A DNA stretch of 64,000 nucleotides from Larimichthys crocea (taxonomy: Eukaryota; Chordata; Actinopteri; Sciaenidae). Numbering within the stretch: position 1 is the stretch's first letter; the number at the start of each line of letters is the position of its first letter. Of this stretch, positions 51,941 through 63,641 are shown one piece after another. The stretch covers positions 11,994,908-12,058,907 of the forward strand of contig NC_040021.1 in the NCBI RefSeq assembly GCF_000972845.2. The letters are read 5' to 3'. The notes beneath the pieces were generated by a model. It saw only the letters and a list, made by a program, of their open reading frames with translations, ran no database searches and was not told the DNA's origin. Made by a program: the position numbers and the translations under genes.

Positions 51941-52309
51941 GTACTAAAGGTTGTAATGTCCCTTTCTACAGGTGTACTGTGTTGATACAAAGTTAAATTA
52001 TATTGTAAAACGGGCACAGTTACGTTGTACGTCTAAAGTAGGCATGACCAGATGACTGTTAATGTTTAGTGCGCAGGGCAGAAAATAAAAACTCCTCCCT
52101 TTCTGCAGAGGAAACAGGAAGATGCCGCTGAAAGTATATGCGCCTAAACTACGTGGTAATTTCTAAAGAGAAATAAGGAAGACAATCCAGCATATAGAAC
52201 ATCTGTTTATGTTAGTAGGAGTTTATGAGTCTTGTAACAACTTGAAAGTATTGCAGAGAGACAGAGTACTGATCTTGAGCACTGACGGAGCAAATCTGAG
52301 GCAATCTGT

Positions 52310-52325
52310 GAAAGTGAAAGTAAAC
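52310..52325 (+). promoter_or_regulatory. ISRE/IRF-element-like motif
   Basis: GAAAGTGAAAGTAAAC fits the GAAANNGAAA core bound by IRF/ISGF3 factors. It lies 48 bp before the ATG of the TRIM gene. An ETS-like AGGAAACAGGAAG lies about 200 bp further upstream. If transcription starts between this motif and the ATG, it is a proximal promoter element; otherwise it lies in the 5' UTR. Confidence 0.45.
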
Positions 52326-52372
52326 TGTGTGTCTGAAACAGGCGAGTGACCAGCACAGGAGAAATCAACACA

Positions 52373-52771
52373 ATGGCTACATCACAGTCTGACGTGGATT
52401 GTACATGCCCTGTGTGCTGTGATATATTTAAGGATCCTGTTGTCTTGCTGTGCGGTCACAGCTTCTGTAAGCACTGTCTTCAGGAGTGGTGGAGACAGAG
52501 TAGATCCAAGACATGCCCAGTCTGCAAGGAAATATTTCCAATGGCTCAGCCCCCACGCAATCTGGCTCTGAGAAACCTGTCTGACAACTTGAGAAGAGAA
52601 AAGAGTCAGAAAGAAAACTCAGGATCTAAAGAAGTGTGCAGTGTGCACGATGAGAAACTCAAGCTCTTCTGTGAGGAAGATCAACAGCTCATCTGTGTGA
52701 TATGTAGGGATTCACAAAAACATAAAAAACATAACTGTGTACCAATCAATGAAGCAGCAGAATCGCATAGG
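52373..52771 (+). CDS. TRIM gene exon 1: RING and B-box 2
   Basis: Residues 1-133. It contains [20 protein letters not shown] and [20 protein letters not shown] (RING), then [20 protein letters not shown] and [15 protein letters not shown] (B-box 2). The donor is gtgagt, phase 0. Confidence 0.95.
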
Positions 52772-55209
52772 GTGAGTGTATGTATATACATGCAACAGGC
52801 AAATGAGTTGTGTAATTAATCCATTGTTTACTCTGTAATTATTCCATACTCCTTTATTTGTAGGCTGAAATCAAGATCAAGCTGATGCACTTAAAAAGCA
52901 AACTCGGGTCATTCAAAACAGAAAAACTGAACCGTGATAAAATGGCCGGTCACATCCAGGTGAGTAGATTGTGGAGACAGAAAGCAACTATGTGTTTTGC
53001 CTACTCTCATCTAAAAGATTTTTCTCCTCAGCTCCAGGCTCAGAAGACGGAGAAGACAATCACAGAGGAGTTTGAGAAGCTTTTCCAGTTCCTGCGAGCG
53101 GAAAAGGCTGCTAGGATTGATGCCGTGAAGAAAGAGGCGGCGCGCAAGAGTGAAGCAATGAACATCGTGATTCTTAATTTGACTGCAGAGATCTCCTCAC
53201 TCACACAAAAAATCAAAACCATAGAGAAGGACATAAAGGCTGACATCTCATTTATGCAGGTACTCAGCAATTAGCTGTTTTGATTAATATTTTGATCTTT
53301 ATATGGAATATTTAACAAAATGACAGGTATTAATTTGTTATTCTGTTTTCTCTTTATTTGACAGAATGTCAAATCCACCATGGAGCGGTAAGATGTTTCC
53401 TGTACACTATCAAATCACAGCTGAATGAGTGTCAGCAGCATCTAAAAGTGTTAAGTTTAACATCGTAGAAGGATGATAGCTTTGGTCTCTTCCACTGTGT
53501 GAGGAAATATCCTGGATGCATCCTATTAAAACGTTTAGGGTAGAGAGGAGCTGCTTTGTGCATCTCTTGAGTGAAGGTGAAGTTAAGCTGACACAAAATT
53601 GAAAAAATGAAATCTCACCTTTGTGTAAAATATCACAGACACATCGTAAATAATAATTTAGAGCTGTAGAAGGATAAATACCAGCCACAAAGGTTACATA
53701 AAAATGTATTTATTTTTTAAAAATGTGTATTTACTGCTTTGAACCACACATTAATTCTACCAATGTGCTTTATTCAGAAATTTTTAATTGGTAATCTGTG
53801 GCTGCCTGATGTTCTTTCAGATCTCAGTGCAACTTACCAAATCCAGAGACTCCATCTGGACTCCTGATTGATGAGGCCAAACATGTTGGGAATCTGCTGT
53901 TCAATGTCTGGAGCAAGATGAAGAATCTAATCCAATACAGTAAGCAATGTTATGTTATTTCCGCCTCACCACATTTTGACATTTTAATCTGCAGTGGCAT
54001 GTACAGATAAAATAAAATAAAAACTGAATGAAATGAGAGGCACAATCTATTAAATACATACTGGTAATGTGTCACACCAGACATATGTCATTTTAAAACA
54101 TCTCTTTTTGACATCATGTTGACTTAAAGAGTAATAACCAGCTCATTGAAATCTATACAATTTGTCCCCTTCCTTCATATACTCATCCAATCTCTGCTTT
54201 AGGAAGAGAAAGAAAAGAGAACTACTGGGATGATGAAATAAAAAAAAATATATTTTATTGACCATTATTAATGGGGAAGCACGGTTCTTTCAGCACTTTC
54301 TGTGCACTTTTCCTCCCACATACCAAAGACGTGCACTTAACAGGTTAATTGGTGACTCTAAATTGTCTGTAGGTGTGAATGTGAGTGTGAATGGTGGTGA
54401 GGACAAGTGGTTTCACATAATGGATGGATAAATAATCATTATTAATTATTAAGTTCTATTTAATCGTTAGATGATTGTCCTATACAATGGAAGTACTTTT
54501 TTAGTTAAAAAATATTCATCATTTTATTTATATAAATACATTTTATTATTTAATTTGATTTGATTTATATATTGACTCTGCTGTTGTTTGTTCTTTTGAC
54601 AGTTTGTGTAAATTGTTTTCTAGTATGTTGTCACACACCAAAACTATTTTACTCTAAAAATCATTAAAACTTCCCTTTTATTTTGTTTTTTTCTCTGAAG
54701 TTCCTATAACTCTAGACCCCAACACTTGCGGCTCAGACTTGGTTATATCAGAACAGCTGACCCGTTCTACAAGCCGCAACAGTGCACCAAAACATCGAAT
54801 TCTAGAGACGGTACGCAACACAAGCATTCTTGCCACTAAAGGCATTAGTTTGGGAAAATGCAGCTGGGATGTGGAAGTGGACGGTTTCGGGGCTGTTGGT
54901 GTGGCTACTAAAACTAAGAATCAAATCTGTGAAAACATCTGGAGCATCTACGTATGTCCTTGCTATACGTGTCTGGGTGAACGTACTCCAGAGAGTTATA
55001 TGGATATTGAATGGAAAGCGTCATGTCCCGAAAAGCTCAGAGTGGGGCTTGATTATGACAAAGGAATGCTATCATTTTTTGATCTTGAGAAGAAAATACT
55101 TGTACACACCATCAAGTGTGCTTTCACAGAAACAGTCTTTCCGTATTTTTGTGACAATACAAAACTCCTTCCAGCTGAATTGTCAGTGGGGATAAAACTG
55201 CTCAGATAA
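52373..55209 (+). CDS. TRIM-family RING E3 ubiquitin ligase, TRIM35/NF7-like (six exons)
   Basis: Exons 52373-52771, 52864-52959, 53032-53259, 53365-53387, 53821-53939 and 54701-55209 join in frame to 457 residues plus TAA. Exon sizes 399/96/228/23/119/509 follow the usual fish TRIM pattern. RING C3HC4: C12, C15, C27, H29, C32, C35, C48, C51. B-box 2: C89, H92, C100, D103, C108, C111, H117, H120. A coiled coil covers about residues 134-250, and PRY-SPRY about 289-457 with LDPNT, CSWDVEV and [13 protein letters not shown]. All zinc ligands are present, so ligase activity is expected. Family knowledge: such proteins are cytosolic E3 ligases, many linked to antiviral signalling and expanded in teleosts. 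The start chosen is the ATG in AACACAATGG; an upstream in-frame GTG at 52346 is not needed. TRIM35-like versus another class-IV TRIM cannot be settled here. Confidence 0.93.
52864..52959 (+). CDS. TRIM gene exon 2: coiled coil
   Basis: A 96-nt exon, phase 0-0, residues 134-165 ([17 protein letters not shown]...). 96 nt is the standard second-exon length in this family. The acceptor is atttgtag and the donor gtgagt. Confidence 0.92.
53032..53259 (+). CDS. TRIM gene exon 3: coiled coil
   Basis: 228 nt, residues 166-241: [20 protein letters not shown], then charged heptad-like sequence ending ADISFMQ. The acceptor is ttctcctcag and the donor gtactc. Family members usually have 231-234 nt here, so it is one or two codons short. 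Confidence 0.93.
53365..53387 (+). CDS. TRIM gene exon 4: 23-nt micro-exon
   Basis: Encodes NVKSTMER with the Arg codon split across the junction. The acceptor is tatttgacag and the donor gtaaga. A 23-nt fourth exon is a hallmark of this TRIM gene structure. Confidence 0.9.
53821..53939 (+). CDS. TRIM gene exon 5: linker to PRY-SPRY
   Basis: 119 nt, residues 249-289: [20 protein letters not shown], then [19 protein letters not shown]. The acceptor is ttctttcag and the donor gtaagc. Confidence 0.92.
53940..54700 (+). other. TRIM intron 5 with a fish interspersed repeat
   Basis: A 761-bp intron. 54290-54440 contains CTCCCACATACCAAAGACGT, GGTTAATTGGTGACTCTAAA and GGTGTGAATGTGAGTGTGAA, which I recognise as part of a very common teleost interspersed repeat. 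The remainder is AT-rich. Confidence 0.6.
54701..55209 (+). CDS. TRIM gene exon 6: PRY-SPRY (B30.2) domain and stop
   Basis: 509 nt, residues 289-457 plus TAA. PRY begins [23 protein letters not shown] blocks are [41 protein letters not shown] and ETVFPYF. At about 165 residues it is somewhat shorter than a typical 180-200-residue PRY-SPRY, and rich in cysteines around 370-385. The acceptor is ttctctgaag. Confidence 0.93.
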
Positions 55210-56765
55210 ACATCCAACAACAAGATAAGGCCTTAAAACTGCCTCATTTTGGGACCGTAAGTGTTTAGAAAATCAACTAAATTGTTGCCACATTAAGTAC
55301 GTCTATTTTTATTGTATAATTAGTAAATCTTGGTCTATCTCTGTAACTTCACATCAAATATTTGATGTCAGTGACCAATGGCAGTGTTTTCTTTTTGGTT
55401 TAGTTGACGATTGTTCACATGAAGTTTAGTTTGAGCACTACACAGCATCTAAAAACAGATGTATGATGTTCGCTGTGGTTCTGCAGGAGCTTTCTAAAGT
55501 TTGAAAAGTTATGCTGGGTGCTTTAGATGTGAACATTTTTAACATCCTGCATTACAAACTGATGGGGTGGGGTTAGAAAGACACAGAGGGTATTGTATTG
55601 TGGGAAAAGTAGGATCAAATGTTTTTGAAGTTTGACTCATAGTAGGGACTGTCTTGTTATTTTATCTCTCGTGGGCACCCTTTGTTGTTGATCATTCATT
55701 GTATGTTTTAAATCAGGGGTTTTCGGAGACAGTGGACCGCTCCTCTGTCAAAGCTTGGAAAAAGGGCTAGGCGAATAAGACCTAAGATCTTGATTCAGTA
55801 ATTTGATCCCATGGATAAGATAGCCTAATATTGCTGTTTGACAAAACTTCAGATTTGATAAAATACATTAAAAAGGCTCTGTCTTAAGAAAAACAGTAAA
55901 ATCTCCAAACTGCTGTATCTCCTTATTGTCCCTTTAACCAAATCACACACATTTAGGCTTTTCTATTTGATCTCTTTTCAATAACTAATCTCATTAATTC
56001 ACTGAACCTCCCCTGAGACTGTTTGGACCCACCTCTTACTTTGAAAACCTCTGTTTAAGACATTTGTAAAATAATCATGTAACTTTCTGTAAATATTAAG
56101 ATTGAGATGATTTTCCTGTTTTTAGAATGTTTCCCTGTGTTTGAAGTTTTTTCTGTACCTTAAGAGTCTAAAAAATAGACAGTATACAGATTGAAAACCC
56201 CCTTTTGAGCCAAATGTGTGGATTTCTAAATGGAAGTGACTTAACTTGTGCTTCAGCATCAGTCAAATTGTATATCAAGTCAAATGTATCTTAAGTAATT
56301 TCTTAGAAATCTAGTTGTTTTATAGGTCTTCTTAACTTGAAAAGATGAAAATGTATGCAGTTTGTTGTTAGTATTTGTTGATGCTAACTCAAACCCTAAT
56401 GAATGAATGAACATAATAGTGACATTCCCAGGATTTGTTTGATAGCAACGGCCTATAGGTCCTTAACTGCTTTATTAGAAAACATTTATGCGATAAAGAT
56501 TGAAAGTGGGTTCCTGTTGAGCTGTTTAATATGTTTCAGGACAAGATGGTTTGCAGAATATTGAAAATTTCAGAATGATTTAAAGATTTCATCATTATGT
56601 TTGTATGTATTATATTTTTCATTTCTGCCATATAACTGCATATCTTAACTGCAATCTTTTAATTTTATTATTATTATTTTTGTTCTCTTGTGGTGTTAAA
56701 TATTGGAATATATATTGAAATAAATGTACTGTTATTGGGAAAATAAAACATATTTCAACTTTAAA
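55210..56765 (+). other. TRIM gene 3' UTR
   Basis: About 1.5 kb after the stop without coding sequence, AT-rich, ending with AATAAA hexamers at 56719-56724 and 56742-56747. Cleavage is expected about 15-20 nt after the second. Confidence 0.6.
56742..56747 (+). terminator. Polyadenylation signal of the TRIM gene
   Basis: AATAAA, with a second copy 23 nt upstream. A GT/T-rich stretch (TTGTCAGTCAGTTCATTTTG) follows shortly after, as expected for a downstream element. Confidence 0.5.
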
Positions 56766-59700
56766 CAGCCCTTGTCAGTCAGTTCATTTTGGGAGAGAAC
56801 ACACAAGTCTGGGACAGGAGGGGTCTCTCTGCAGAACTCCAGCAAGTCCACACTATGTCAACACCACCGACAACATTAGGGCACGCACACATATACACCA
56901 CACACTACAGAGTAGAGAAATGGTGTAGGTATCAAGCCTCAACCTCTGTGGCTGTGATGGGAAGCCAAGGCAGAAATGCAAAAAAAAAACTGCAGTTCCT
57001 CAAACAGCCACTTGAGGCTGGCTACAGAATAAGTCAGTCTCCATAAACCCCTATATTAAAATGTCCAACTTCACAGAAGAAATAAATATATAGCTAATTT
57101 CTCACCTGATGACAACTGTACTGAAGGTGAATTTTTATATTATTATCCTGTTAAAGTCATATTAAACCTTAAACATATGCATAATTAACAACATGGTTCC
57201 TTTTGATTGACAGGTGGGTGCCATTACATGATACATGATAGGGCTCTTGAGACAGAGGTTACAGGGGCAGGTCTGTGGGCTCACTAAAGAGATACTCCCC
57301 TACTGACGGAGGCTTGTAATGGCAAAAAGAGAAACTAGCAGTATTTTTCTCTGAGGGCCTATGGGCCTGCTAACATAGTCCAGCTATCTGTGAGAGCTAC
57401 AGGCGGCAAGATTAATGAACGTGCCGTCGCCAGTGGGAAAGTTTTAGTTCAAGCCCATTTCCAAAAAAGGAAATTAAAACAAATGTACCATCTATTCACT
57501 GCTTCTCTCGTTTGCTTCCCTCTAAAAAAGTGATGTGATGCTAGCATCTTGTGTGCCGTATACACTTTTACCAATCGTGCATGGAGTGTCTGCAGTAACA
57601 AGGCTGATCTGATGACTATCTCTGTGAATGTGGTTGAGGGGGAAAAAAAATCAATCAATCAATAAACAAATGTCAAAAATGCATCTCTCAGTCAGTCTGA
57701 ATGTCTTCATCGGGAATCTCCTTTATTCCCATAATGCTGCTGTGTGGCTGACACATGCCATGTCTACAAGCATGCATAGCACAGGGATGAATCATTATGA
57801 GGCAATGCCTAATGTCTCCAGTGTACTGCCATCTCTCTCTCTCTCTCTCTCTGTCTCTCTGCTAGCTGATGACACACTCACACTCATGAGTCCGAATCCC
57901 CGCACTGATACTGAATCTCAGCGGTATTACAGCTGGAATGCCTGCTATGTTTTTTCAACTAATGAAAGAATGAAGAAAAACAAACAGAAGGGGCCAAATT
58001 AAAAAAGAGAAAAAGGACCGAGAGAAGAAAACACACTGATGGAGAAAGAGGGCATATACGCATCTCTCATTCACTTTGTAATTCCTCTGCATGTTTTACA
58101 CGATGAGTTGTTTCTGAAGCCGGTTTTCACGGGGCTAATGAATCAGAGATTGACTACGTCGACATTTGACATTTGCACAAATGTGTTCACGAGGGAACTT
58201 GCAACTTTATATGCCTGCCATTCGAGAAAGCCAGAAGAGTAAGAGTGTCAGCTTGGGTGATTACTCATCTAAGAATTGAATTAGGTAAAGTGTACTTTTC
58301 AGATTTAGGATATTTGGGTGTATTTAATTTAAAAAATGTAAGAGAGTTTGGCTTCTTGGCATAAATGCGTCTTTCTTTGGTTCATAGCTGTCGAGTTAAA
58401 ATTGATCCCTAAGTGTGCTAATTTTAATACAACTGAGCGTTTGGAGTGAAAACCCTCTGCTTTGCTGTTTTATTTTGTACTTTTCTCTTTACAAATCATC
58501 ATTCTTCCTGTACAAACCATTACTTTAGCTCAAAGGAATGACGGCAAACCACTGTATCCAACTTTTTTCTTTTTTTTTTTTTCTCAAAATCCCCCTTTGA
58601 ATGATCAATCATTCGATGTTGACCAAAGAGCACCACGGAGCCACTGAGTGGAATACGTCAGATGTTATTTTACCGAAGGTCCCATTTTTCTACTAATCAG
58701 ATGAAATAAACACATTAATCAGAAGGATTTCAAAGTGCTGGACATTGTTTTTGTAACTGTGTGGAAATTAGTTTTGTCCCAAAACTTTACAAAGAGGATC
58801 AATCACATTTAACATCAATGATTTTAACTTCATGAACTAAAAGCCATAATAAAATGTGTCTAATACAGAATATATAGAGGTGCTTTTTAATGTGTGTGTG
58901 CGTGTGTGTGTGCGTGTGTGTGTGTGTGTGTGTGTAGCTACTTTATGTGAGCATGCCGCTCATAAATCACACGCGTGAACGACAAAGAAAAAGAATGAAT
59001 CAGGATAGAGAGATCAAAGGCGGGCTATCTCCTGGTGATCAGAGTGACAACATGGCTCTGAACATGAGCCAAAACAGTAAGCAGATATCAAGTTAAGACA
59101 CAATTATAAAGAATACAAGAGAGACAAACAGAAGGATGGGAGACGTGTGCAAATGGCCTGAAGGTCTGAGACAGAACATATACAGTTAACTGTCTGTCTG
59201 GACCAGCACCTATGTAGTTTGACTTGGCTTAGCTTCTGAGGAGAAGACAGTATGTGTGTAAATGTGTATGTGTGTGAGTGTGTGTTGGGCTGTTGATTTG
59301 CAAATGTAGATGGGGGGGGCTGAGGAGAGGATAGTTGTTAGAAGCATGGTGAAAAGACGCATAAAAGAGAATGAGAATGTAATCAAAAATGAGCACGACA
59401 TGCCATATGAGCACGCCACAATTATTACCTAAATTAGTGCAGTGCACATAGTGTAATGTATAGATAGGAAAACACATGCATGGAAACACACGTTCACTTT
59501 TATGTGGTTGTTTTTCCATCTGCTCCTTGTTTTCAGGTCCCTTTTGGTCACTTTGTGCTCATGTTATTGTGGTCTGGATATCTTCATGAAACAGACTCCA
59601 AGTATATGATGTTGTCATTTCTCTCTCTTTCCCTCCTCACTCTTTCTCTCTCGAAGGGTTTATTGTTTTGTTTGGCATTTACGTTGCGTTTGGAGGCAAT

Positions 59701-59873
59701 CATTGAAGAATTTGAGCAGCGCGTGTCCTCAGCAATCATAATCATGAAATCCCTACTGGTCACACACATACACTCATAGGCCTGATTGCTACTCAGTCTG
59801 GTCTGTATAATGTTATGGATATAGATTGATTGTGTCAGTCAGGACCTCACAGGAGGATATAGGGTACGTTGGT

Positions 59874-59921
59874 GAAGGAAGGAAGGAAGGAAGGAAGGAA
59901 GGAAGGAAGGAAGGAAGGAAA
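59874..59921. repeat. (GAAG)n tetranucleotide repeat
   Basis: About twelve GAAG/GGAA units, continuing into a purine-rich flank to 59955. Confidence 0.96.
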
Positions 59922-60081
59922 GGAGGGAGGAGGAAAGGAAGGAAAGAAAAGGAAGTTTGCTTTTTAGTGATGAAGTACAGGGTTAAAATAAAGCCGTATT
60001 TCAAATATGTGTTTGACAGTGAGCCTGTTGTAATATCTACACATAACAAATTGTTTTGTTAGAGCTCCATCTTTCTCTCTC

Positions 60082-60083
<2 letters not shown>

Positions 60084-60124
<41 letters not shown>
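60084..60124. repeat. (AC)20 microsatellite
   Basis: A 41-bp AC run interrupted only at its 3' edge by TACA. Confidence 0.96.
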
Positions 60125-60129
<5 letters not shown>

Positions 60130-60286
60130 ACACTAGCGCTGGCCAGCCTAGATGGTCAAGTGCTGTGATAAAGTGCTGTCTAGTGTTCTCTCACTCTCTA
60201 AGCCCCCTGAGAGTAGATCAATACTCACTCAGCATCAAATTACCGCTAATGTCTTCATGTTTTTAACCAGGCAGTGTGTGTTGTTG

Positions 60287-60321
<35 letters not shown>

Positions 60322-62297
60322 TGTGCATCTGCCCCTGGTGTGACCCAAGTTATAATTATCATTAAATGTCAATGAAGCCAATAGGAAGAGTTAGACTCTG
60401 CAGATAAATCCCTGACTCACAGCGCCTCCTAAGGACATTTATTAGAAACTGCAGCTTCTGTGTGGATGGATTTACTTGTGCGAGAGATAAGATTAATTCA
60501 GCGGTGCAAAGAAGAAGCTACGATGTGTGTGAATCACTGCCTTTTGACTCGCAACGTGTAGCTTTAATTAGAAGAAGGCTTTTACCTCAAATACCCTCGC
60601 ATCCATTATCAGCTTCCATTCAGCTACTATTTCACATCCAGCCTTTGTGGGCTTATAATTATGTTGCTGAGTCATACAGGATAGTTAACACATTAATAAT
60701 ATATGTCTGTCCTGCTGAATCAACAGGTATACATTAACTTGAATAGATACTCCAGATAGCAATCATTGTGGTTAGTGGTTTGCAGGATTTAGAAATGTGT
60801 GTATGAGTCACATTCATGCCGGTGCTGACTTAAAGGAACATTCCGTTTTATGACATATTTTCACAGTTTTAGCCATGATTCCTGTCAGTGTGGCCACATT
60901 GTGCAGAGATCCGCGAAGTTTGAGGGTTGCAAGAAGCACGAGCAGTCTGACAATCATTCAGGCTGTAAACAGAGTGTGCCAGATTATGCAAACCTCTTTC
61001 TTTGGTGGTAAAAATGAAAAATAAGAACAAGAAGTTATCTTTAAAAAATCTGAAGAAATCTTTTTTTTTTTTTTTTTTTCCAGTTTTGGCCCTTGGATTG
61101 CAGCTGTACAAGATGCAGGACTTTGTCACCGAAGTCCAGAATTTAGAGTTTTGCGCCACTAAATGACCTCCAACTTGATTAAATATTATAATAGTAATCT
61201 AAAAATGTTGTGTCTCGTGCTTCAAGTCAACAATGACTCCTTTGATATCAAATCAAGATCACACTTTTTTTCCTAACCTTAACCAACTGTGGCTGAGTGC
61301 CTAATCATAACCATAAAACAATGTCATCAAGCTTTGTTTCCTACAAGATCAAATATTGTAAGAAAAGCAAGTCAGAGTTTTGTGAATACTTGCAGTATGT
61401 TTATGAATTTTATGTTAATTCCCTCATTTTGTTGATAAAAAAACAAAACATAATCTATGTCTTTTACTCTATATTTGCTGTTAATAGTTTATAATTGTAT
61501 GAAAATACATGTTTAGGAGATGAGGTTGACCTCAAAGTTGGGTTGTAAACTCAATGTGGGTAATAATTTCAACATTTTCCTATTTTTTTCCTTTATGATT
61601 GTCTGACTTCTTGCGTTTCTTGTCTTGTGTGGCACATTCTTAGATCCTATCAAATAATTTAGTAAACGCAGTCTAATTATTACTGGTAGGGATAAAACTG
61701 ATTTCCCTTTAAATGTAAATTATTTAATCAAAAAATGTTAGGAACACAGGAAGAAGACGAGATGGAGGTCAGACAAAAATAGAGACTGAACAGGAGCTTG
61801 AAATTCATTAGGTGTAGAGTGTAGATAATTTTGAAAAGGAGAAAAAAGTGTTTCACCCCTTTCCACCTCTTTTTTCTCTCACCTCCATCTCTCTTTATCC
61901 CTTTCTTAATCTCTCCATCCCAATCAATCTCTCCCTCCACCCCCTCACTAATGCACTCTTTCATGTCCTCTCCTATTTCTCCGTCTCTCTGCCACCCTCT
62001 CTCCCTCACCCTGATGTCTCATGGCCCTTTTGTAGGCCCTCTACATTTTTGGGGGTAATGTGATCCCCCCATTTCTCCCCAGGGTGGTCCGCTCTTCTCA
62101 TTCAAACAACAAGCTCGGGCTGAATGGAGCTGGCGATGAGAGGGGAGATGGAAAGAGAACAAGGCCGAAGAAGAGGATGGAGAGAAAGTAAGATAATGGG
62201 TATGTAAAACAGCCATTAAATCTCATCCTTGTTCATTCATATCTTACACCAACAGGCGGGGTGTGCATACCTAATGTGTCACATCAGGTGAGTGGAT

Positions 62298-62299
<2 letters not shown>

Positions 62300-62369
<70 letters not shown>
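62300..62369. repeat. (TG)35 microsatellite
   Basis: A 70-bp uninterrupted TG run, as long as the longest tract in eya4. Confidence 0.97.
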
Positions 62370-62377
<8 letters not shown>

Positions 62378-63448
62378 ATTGTACCTGTGCCATCTGTTTG
62401 GTCACATCCAGCAGCTGCTACTGTGTTCTTTCAACAGTATAAAGGCTAACTCAGTATTACCTCAAAACAGCATTTCCACTAAAACTTTTATTCCAAAACA
62501 TGTTATCCAAAAATGGATTCATTGTCTTGACCACCTGGCAAATTTAAGTCCAATATTTACCCTTACTTTTAGCTCCTTATTTGGCCTCAACCAACTCCTG
62601 ATGAGAAGAAAATGCCTTTTTAGCTGCTAAATGCATCAATATGTTCACCATTTAGTCGCTGACTGTGCTGAACAAGCAAGTTTATCACTGAAAGAGTCTG
62701 CCTGGGGCAAGCATTAAGGTTGAAGGGTGTAAAACCAAAACAACCAGCTGAAAGGTGCTAAAATGTCATTAAACCCTTTATAATAATAAAAGAAATATAT
62801 CGATGGACTGAATATTGATGTTGACTGACTGGTTTAAAATGATTTTCAAAATACATTTTTACAGGCACTTTTCTCACGTGCCTTTAATGACACATTTAAG
62901 TTTCAGTGATTACTGAAACAATTATTCAGATATGTTTTCGAAGAAATCACTGAATTTTACAATTGGTCACCTGCACATTTAAACGTGTTTTAGGCTCATT
63001 AGCAGTTACAGAAACTTTATCACATCAACTTTATGAATAGTTTTAGTTGCCCCCTTTTCAAAAAGATATTCTGAAGCGTTTTAGAGGAGGTGGAGGATGC
63101 TGACCAAATTAATGCAACACTCTTCTGCAAAAAAAACAAAACTGCACTTTGTCTCCTGAGAAATATGGAGTTTTAAATTATTTTTCCAAAAGTGATCTAA
63201 CTTTGATATCCCATTATGATTTGATGTATTTTATTTTGATTATTGTTATTTTATTTCCGAATCTGTTCCTGTTTTATAGTTGACACATCATGTTTCTCTT
63301 CTTTCTCTCTACCCTTTCCTCCATCACTCTTTCAGCCCCCCAATTTCATTTCACCTTTTTTTCTGCCTCAGGTTATCATCCTCCTTTCCTGTCATCCCTG
63401 AACCATCATGTTTCCTTGCCAGGGGACGTATACACACACCCCCACACC

Positions 63449-63489
<41 letters not shown>

Positions 63490-63603
63490 CTATACATACC
63501 ACTGTGGTGCCCCAGACAGCCCTCCACAATGTGGATGCCCCAAGGGAGCTTGGGTAACTTAGTCCCCTCTATCTGCCAACTGCTGTGTCACAAAGAGGCT
63601 CGC

Positions 63604-63641
<38 letters not shown>

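Larger units (their letters stand above)
47600..52309. other. Intergenic region, part 2 (upstream of the TRIM gene)
   Basis: Holds a unique candidate conserved segment (47635-47830), (GGA)n at 48557-48584, a T26 run at 48985-49010, GA-rich sequence at 49290-49330 and the hAT-type element at 51392-51940. The rest is unique AT-rich sequence without a gene. Confidence 0.65.

Noticed and set aside
52346..52372. In-frame GTG extension of the TRIM protein by nine residues
   Set aside because: GTG is not an expected start in a vertebrate nuclear gene, and the ATG at 52373 has a good context and places the RING at the usual distance.
42400..52372. Bidirectional promoter shared by eya4 and the TRIM gene
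   Set aside because: The two 5' ends are about 9.5 kb apart, too far for a shared core promoter.
60833..61165. Possible further MITE starting at AAAGGAACATTCCG
   Set aside because: A left end resembling known elements is visible, but I found no matching inverted right end, so borders and class cannot be supported.
62292..62630. Cys-Val repeat open frame
   Set aside because: Translation of a 70-bp TG repeat, not a protein.
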